DNA from: Candidatus Gastranaerophilales bacterium | GTDB taxonomy: Bacteria; Cyanobacteriota; Vampirovibrionia; Gastranaerophilales; Gastranaerophilaceae | DNA length: 64,000 nucleotides | Assembly (NCBI GenBank): GCA_944322545.1 | Contig: CALUPF010000014.1 | Location: 1-64,000 of the forward strand | Reading direction: 5' to 3' | Part shown: positions 60,280 through 64,000 of the stretch, one piece after another | How the letters are laid out: each line of letters starts with the position of its first letter | How positions within the stretch are numbered: the stretch's first letter is position 1 | Made by a program: the position numbers and the translations under genes | Notes under the pieces: model-generated | The model's input: only the letters and a program-made list of their open reading frames with translations | What the model was told of the DNA's origin: nothing | Databases searched by the model: none

Positions 60280-61569
60280 TTAATAAAGAAATATTTTGTA
60301 ATTTGCAATCAAACATTTGCATTTTTTTTCGGGAAGGTTTAGTGATGTGATTATTTGTTTGTATCTATACAATGGAAAAAGTATTAAATCGTACTCAAAA
60401 TTTTTTATTTCCTCAGGCTTAATAATTTTTATTCCTTGATAATATTTTTCATCATATTTTTCAAATTTTTTATCGGAAATTCCTACAATATCAAATTTTT
60501 CACAAAGATTGTAGTCTTTGTTCATAATATCAAAAATGAGTCCTGCTCCATATAAAATTACTTTTTTATTTTTATATTTTTTTGATAGTTTATTGAGGTA
60601 ATTTCCTTGTTTATTTTCTTGGAAATATGTTCGCCAATTATTATGAGCTATTAATTTTAGTTGTTTTTTATTTTTGAGAATAATTGCTAGTTGAGTTTTT
60701 ACAAATGCCACAATAAAAATCAATTTTTGTTTTTTTGAAAGTATTTTGAATATAGAGTAATAGTTTTCAAAAAAATTGTCATGGTAAATGGCGTTCATTG
60801 CTATTTTGATACAAAAAAGTTTATATAATGATTTTGTATTATGTCTTAAATTTTCTATTATAAACTTTTGTTTTTTTCTATTGTTAATAAGCTCAATGGA
60901 ATTTAAAAATCCGTTAATCCACATCATTTCTTTTCTTGATTTAGGAATGTCATTTTTTTGAAGACCTCTAACGTATGTATTGTAATCAAAACAGCTTTGA
61001 TTCATTAATACAAAATCTTTTGAAGGGATATAAAAATTGTTTTCATCGTTTATATTTTTCGCTAATAGTGCAAAATGAGGAAACATGTTTCTTATGTTGT
61101 CATACATATTTGTCATTACTGTATCTGTAATATTAGATGTTTTATAAATACATCCTGGTAAAAAGGAGCCAGAATATAAAATATCTGAGATATTATTTTG
61201 GGCTTTTCTTGTGAAAATAACGTCATAATTTTCTTCAATAGCTTTTTCTATTTCTTCAAAATTTTTCCAATCAAATTTGTCATCATCACAAATTACCCAG
61301 ACATAATCCTTTTTAGATATTGCAAAGGCTTTTGTTATGTTTCCGTTTCCACCTATATTTCTATTATTTATAATATGGATTAGGTTACTATATTTTTTTG
61401 CATATTCATCAATCAGTTCTGATGAACCATCATTTGATTTGTTATCAAGAACTGTGATTTGAAGATTTTTTACAGGAGAATTCTCTTCAAATAAATATTC
61501 AAGTGTTTTTTGTAGATAAGATTTTCTATTATATGTTACTAAGATAATTTCGAGTTTGTCTTTTAACAT
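60280..61569 (-). CDS. Family 2 glycosyltransferase with C-terminal Rossmann-like domain
   Basis: 429 aa. The GT-A domain (about 1-230) has EIILVTYNRKSYL, VLDNKSNDGSSE and ICDDDKFDW with the DDD metal motif. A middle helical region is followed by a C-terminal domain with KVILYGAGLIFDIM, FDIVGISDKKFEKYDEKYYQGI and YDLILFPL, the pattern of a nucleotide-sugar or nucleotide-binding Rossmann domain. Two-domain GTs of this kind act in surface polysaccharide synthesis. The ATG has AAGGATT upstream and overlaps the preceding GT gene by 7 bp. Confidence 0.82.
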   Translation of the reverse strand: MLKDKLEIILVTYNRKSYLQKTLEYLFEENSPVKNLQITVLDNKSNDGSSELIDEYAKKYSNLIHIINNRNIGGNGNITKAFAISKKDYVWVICDDDKFDWKNFEEIEKAIEENYDVIFTRKAQNNISDILYSGSFLPGCIYKTSNITDTVMTNMYDNIRNMFPHFALLAKNINDENNFYIPSKDFVLMNQSCFDYNTYVRGLQKNDIPKSRKEMMWINGFLNSIELINNRKKQKFIIENLRHNTKSLYKLFCIKIAMNAIYHDNFFENYYSIFKILSKKQKLIFIVAFVKTQLAIILKNKKQLKLIAHNNWRTYFQENKQGNYLNKLSKKYKNKKVILYGAGLIFDIMNKDYNLCEKFDIVGISDKKFEKYDEKYYQGIKIIKPEEIKNFEYDLILFPLYRYKQIITSLNLPEKKCKCLIANYKIFLY

Positions 61570-62462
61570 AATCCTTCAGAGTTTCCATATAGATTTTCAA
61601 ATTTTGTTTTGAATATTTGTTTTATATTATCATTTTCAATTTTTTTATACCAGTATATTAGTGTGTTTTTTTTAGATTCTTCAAAATAATCTTTTAATTT
61701 TGTATATATATTTTTTTGTTTTAGAATTTTCTCTTCTAATTCGAAAATTTTAAAAAAATCCAGTTTTTTTTCATCATATTTATTTGAGTGAGAGATTGAC
61801 GTATCAGATGTGTATCTGTAGAAATATAATGGTTCTTTGATGATTGAAACTCTTTTTGCAGAAGTATATGCATCTAAGAAAAACACATTGTCTTCATAAT
61901 TCAAATTTTCTATAAATTTAAATTTACTATTTTTTATAAAATCGTTTTTGTATATTTTATTGCAAGGTGAAACACATATTCTAAAAATAAAATCTAGTGT
62001 TTGATTATAGTCAAATATAACATTTTCAAGCTTTTTGGGGAAAATATTCAAACTCATATATGGATCATTTTGGCTTTCTTTGTTATTTTTATCATCATGC
62101 ATAATGAATGAGCACATAGAAATATCAGTGTCATTTTTTTTTGCATTGTTATATAGTGTTTCATACATTTTTGAATCAATAAAATCATCAGAGTCAACGA
62201 ATCCTATGTATTCACCTTGAGCTTTTTCAATGCCAGTGTTGCGAGCGGCTGATTGGCCTTTGTTGTTTTGATTTATGAGTTTAAAACGAGAATCTGTTAA
62301 CACATAATTTTCGATAATTTGTTTTGAATCATCGTTAGACCCGTCGTTTATGCATATAATTTCAATATCCGAAAGTGTCTGGTTTTTAATACTTTCCAGA
62401 CACTTTTCAAGATATTTGCCTGTGTTATAAACAGGAACAATTATAGAAATTTTTGTTTTCAT
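61563..62462 (-). CDS. Family 2 glycosyltransferase
   Basis: 299 aa. MKTKISIIVPVYNTGKYLEKCLESI is the canonical start, IEIICINDGSNDDS the second strand, KGQSAARNTGIEKA and FVDSDDFID the DXD motif. Its C-terminal half is Lys/Asn-rich. ATG 62462 is used although the frame opens at 62534. Paired with the next GT2 gene (7 bp overlap), it forms a two-gene polysaccharide unit. Confidence 0.86.
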   Translation of the reverse strand: MKTKISIIVPVYNTGKYLEKCLESIKNQTLSDIEIICINDGSNDDSKQIIENYVLTDSRFKLINQNNKGQSAARNTGIEKAQGEYIGFVDSDDFIDSKMYETLYNNAKKNDTDISMCSFIMHDDKNNKESQNDPYMSLNIFPKKLENVIFDYNQTLDFIFRICVSPCNKIYKNDFIKNSKFKFIENLNYEDNVFFLDAYTSAKRVSIIKEPLYFYRYTSDTSISHSNKYDEKKLDFFKIFELEEKILKQKNIYTKLKDYFEESKKNTLIYWYKKIENDNIKQIFKTKFENLYGNSEGLC

Positions 62463-62481
62463 ATAAAATTTACTAAGCAAA

Positions 62482-62871
62482 CTAGTGGCAGCTGTGTCCG
62501 CATGAATGACCACCTTCATGGTGATGTTCGCCATGGTGGTGATTACAATTTGGAGAAGTTGTTTGCTCTAGTGTTCCATTTAATAGTGCATTGATTGCTT
62601 CGTCTGCATTTCCAGAAATGCCTGCATAAATTTTAATGCCTGCCTCTGTTAACGCAGAAACAGCACATCCGCCAATTCCTCCACATATTAGCCCATTAAT
62701 GTTTTCGTTTTCTAGTAATTGAGCAAGAGCGCTGTGTCCCTCGCCATCTGATGAAAGAATTTTTGAAGAAACAACTTTGTTGTTTTCTATTTCATATACT
62801 TTAAATTGTTCAGTATGTCCAAAATGTTGAAAAATTTTTCCTTCATTATCTAATGTTGCTGCAATTTTCAT
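62482..62871 (-). CDS. NifX/NifB-like dinitrogenase cofactor-binding family protein with His-rich tail
   Basis: 129 aa. MKIAATLDNEGKIFQHFGHTEQFKVYEI is the MTH1175/NifX-type fold start, with GLICGGIGGCAVSALTEAGI in the middle. The C-terminal tail is His/Cys/Gly-rich (NCNHHHGEHHHEGGHSCGHSCH), able to bind metal. No nitrogenase genes are seen. Members of this family outside nitrogen fixation are often tied to iron-sulfur or redox metal handling. AAAGGAGATAAA precedes the ATG. It is encoded just upstream of the GT2 pair on the same strand. Confidence 0.85.
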   Translation of the reverse strand: MKIAATLDNEGKIFQHFGHTEQFKVYEIENNKVVSSKILSSDGEGHSALAQLLENENINGLICGGIGGCAVSALTEAGIKIYAGISGNADEAINALLNGTLEQTTSPNCNHHHGEHHHEGGHSCGHSCH

Positions 62872-62955
62872 TTTTATCTCCTTTATTTTTAATAAATATT
62901 TTACTATGATAAATTTTAAGTATATTGTATTACAAATTTGTTTCAGGATATGAAA

Positions 62956-63939
62956 ATGATTAAAAATGAGCCTAAAATTTTTTTAGTTATAAATTTATCT
63001 TATTTAGGAGATGTTCTTGTAACAAATGCATTGTGTCAAAACATAAAACTTAATTATCCTGATTCAAAGGTCGTTTTTATGGTGAATAAGCCTTTTTATG
63101 AGGCTGCATTAAATCAAGAATGTGTGGATGATGTCATATATTATGATAAAAAAAATGAGCATAAAGGTATTTTAGGCTTTTTCAAGTTTTTATTTAATTG
63201 TCCTTACAAAAACAAAATTGATACAACAATAATATTGTATGCTAATGATAGAGGGATTGTTTTATCTTATTTGCTAGGAAGTAAAATTATGATTTCTTCT
63301 TCAAAAACTATTTCTAAGTTGTTGGTTACACATAATACCAATGATTTTGGTGAGTATGTTAGTATGCAAGATATAAATGCTCATTTTATTTCATTGGTCA
63401 CAGGCAAACCGGCTAAAATTCTACCTATAAAATACAATACATGCTTAGAAAATGATTCTTATGCTTTAAAAATAAAAAAAGAATTTGAGGGTGAAGAAAT
63501 AATAGGTTTATGCACAGTTGGCAAGCATATAGAAAATTATTTACCAATAGAAATAGCAATAGATATTATAGAAAAGCTAAATGCAAAAGGTAAAACTGTT
63601 TTCTATTTTGGTGCAGGCAATGATTGTCGTAAGTATGCTGATCAGCTGAAAAAAAGAGGTTGTGTTAAATTCGTTGATTTAACAAATGCAACTACAATCA
63701 GTCAGCTTGCTAATATAATGAAGCTTTGTCAGGCAGTGATAAGTATTGACACTGGCACATTACATTTAGCTTATGCCACTCAAACGCCTGTTGTTGCTGT
63801 TTTTTATCAACCTAAAATGGTTGAAAAATGGGCTCCAAGAAGATTTTTATATGAAAATACTGCAGTTATAGACAAAGATTATTCTTCTGAGAATATCTTA
63901 AATAAAACTTTTGAGCTTATTGATAAATCTAAAAAATAA
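62956..63939 (+). CDS. GT9 glycosyltransferase (heptosyltransferase family)
   Basis: About 327 aa. KIFLVINLSYLGDVLVTNALCQNIK carries the GD start of the family. The C-terminal half has KTVFYFGAGNDCRKYA, ISIDTGTLHLAYATQTPVVAVFY and WAPRRF, as in ADP-heptose or related sugar transferases. ATG 62956 is preferred because AGGAT lies 8 bases upstream and too close to the other ATG (62950); TTG 62938 is also in frame. A second GT9 gene (45422) implies more than one core sugar step. Confidence 0.85.
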   Translation: MIKNEPKIFLVINLSYLGDVLVTNALCQNIKLNYPDSKVVFMVNKPFYEAALNQECVDDVIYYDKKNEHKGILGFFKFLFNCPYKNKIDTTIILYANDRGIVLSYLLGSKIMISSSKTISKLLVTHNTNDFGEYVSMQDINAHFISLVTGKPAKILPIKYNTCLENDSYALKIKKEFEGEEIIGLCTVGKHIENYLPIEIAIDIIEKLNAKGKTVFYFGAGNDCRKYADQLKKRGCVKFVDLTNATTISQLANIMKLCQAVISIDTGTLHLAYATQTPVVAVFYQPKMVEKWAPRRFLYENTAVIDKDYSSENILNKTFELIDKSKK

Positions 63940-63946
63940 TAATTTT

Positions 63947-63973
63947 ATTACCAAATAAATTGGTGATTTTTTT
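63947..63973 (+). terminator. Rho-independent terminator of the GT9 gene
   Basis: ATTACCAA pairs with TTGGTGAT (63947-63954 with 63960-63967), one G-U pair, 5-base loop, followed by six T residues. It lies 8 bp after the stop codon and closes the window. Confidence 0.75.
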
Positions 63974-64000
63974 ACTATTACTATGTTATCTATTGATAAT

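Overview
The window is AT-rich, gene-dense bacterial DNA. It encodes full peptidoglycan ligase genes, flagellar genes, type IV pilus genes, fermentation-type enzymes and many small proteins of no clear family. The combination suggests a motile, fermentative, gut-type non-photosynthetic cyanobacterial relative (Vampirovibrionia/Melainabacteria, order Gastranaerophilales). Supporting points are AT-rich codon use, a Cys4 MurT-type ligase, an N-methylated pilin next to flagellar genes, EF-hand proteins and a cyanobacterial-style class V aminotransferase. This placement is inferred from gene content and was not tested by phylogeny. No tRNA, rRNA, CRISPR array, insertion sequence or prophage is visible.

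Layout. 1-8456 (+): the tail of pilT, then recO, deoC and a tightly overlapped cell-wall and division run (murF, mraY, murD, ftsW, murG), followed by an FtsB/DivIC-like gene with its own promoter. 8457-11348: accessory stretch with a 51-aa ORF, a PepT-like peptidase, two small Cys-rich proteins and an unusual non-coding segment. 11349-16056 (+): flagellar basal body and export operon fliF-fliG-fliH-fliI. 16138-18866: a degenerate receiver, a CoA-disulfide-reductase-like flavoprotein, a 33-34 bp period repeat array, and ribbon-helix-helix and XRE regulators. 18951-23291: a glycosyltransferase, murT, folC and a NarL-type regulator. 23349-29920 (-): an apparent operon joining the flagellar export gate flhA to a PilZ protein, a membrane protein, a histidine kinase and an HD-GYP regulator, then a small protein and a receiver protein. 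This is a plausible cyclic-di-GMP/motility control block.

30080-37140: small ORFs, an MBL-fold hydrolase, mnmG, a type IV pilin-like protein, a 6S-like structured RNA, an EF-hand protein, a 248-aa protein and an MFS sugar-type transporter. 37420-40661 (+): a 2-keto acid (pyruvate-type) decarboxylase and the two serine dehydratase subunits. 40665-51462: a predicted methyltransferase-like protein, an HD-domain protein, recF, recA, a GNAT acetyltransferase, a GT9 glycosyltransferase, and an AddB-like nuclease overlapping a UvrD/AddA-like helicase, so this is a recombination-rich block. 51541-54328 (+): three accessory proteins, the middle one with a calpain-like Cys-His-Asn arrangement. 54397-55595 (-): rplJ-rplL with an L10 leader, an attenuator and a strong promoter. 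55665-58345 (+): aroC-aroK-aroB. 58409-63939: an unknown protein, a class V aminotransferase with a possible -1 frameshift at its start, two GT2 glycosyltransferases, a NifX-like His-rich protein and a GT9 glycosyltransferase.

The items most worth a second look are the calpain-like protease neighbourhood, the putative 6S RNA, the repeat array beside the ribbon-helix-helix gene, the aminotransferase frameshift, the flhA/c-di-GMP operon and the pyruvate-type decarboxylase. Start codons were adjusted where a Shine-Dalgarno sequence or family N-terminus argued for an internal start. All family assignments come from motif reading, without database search.
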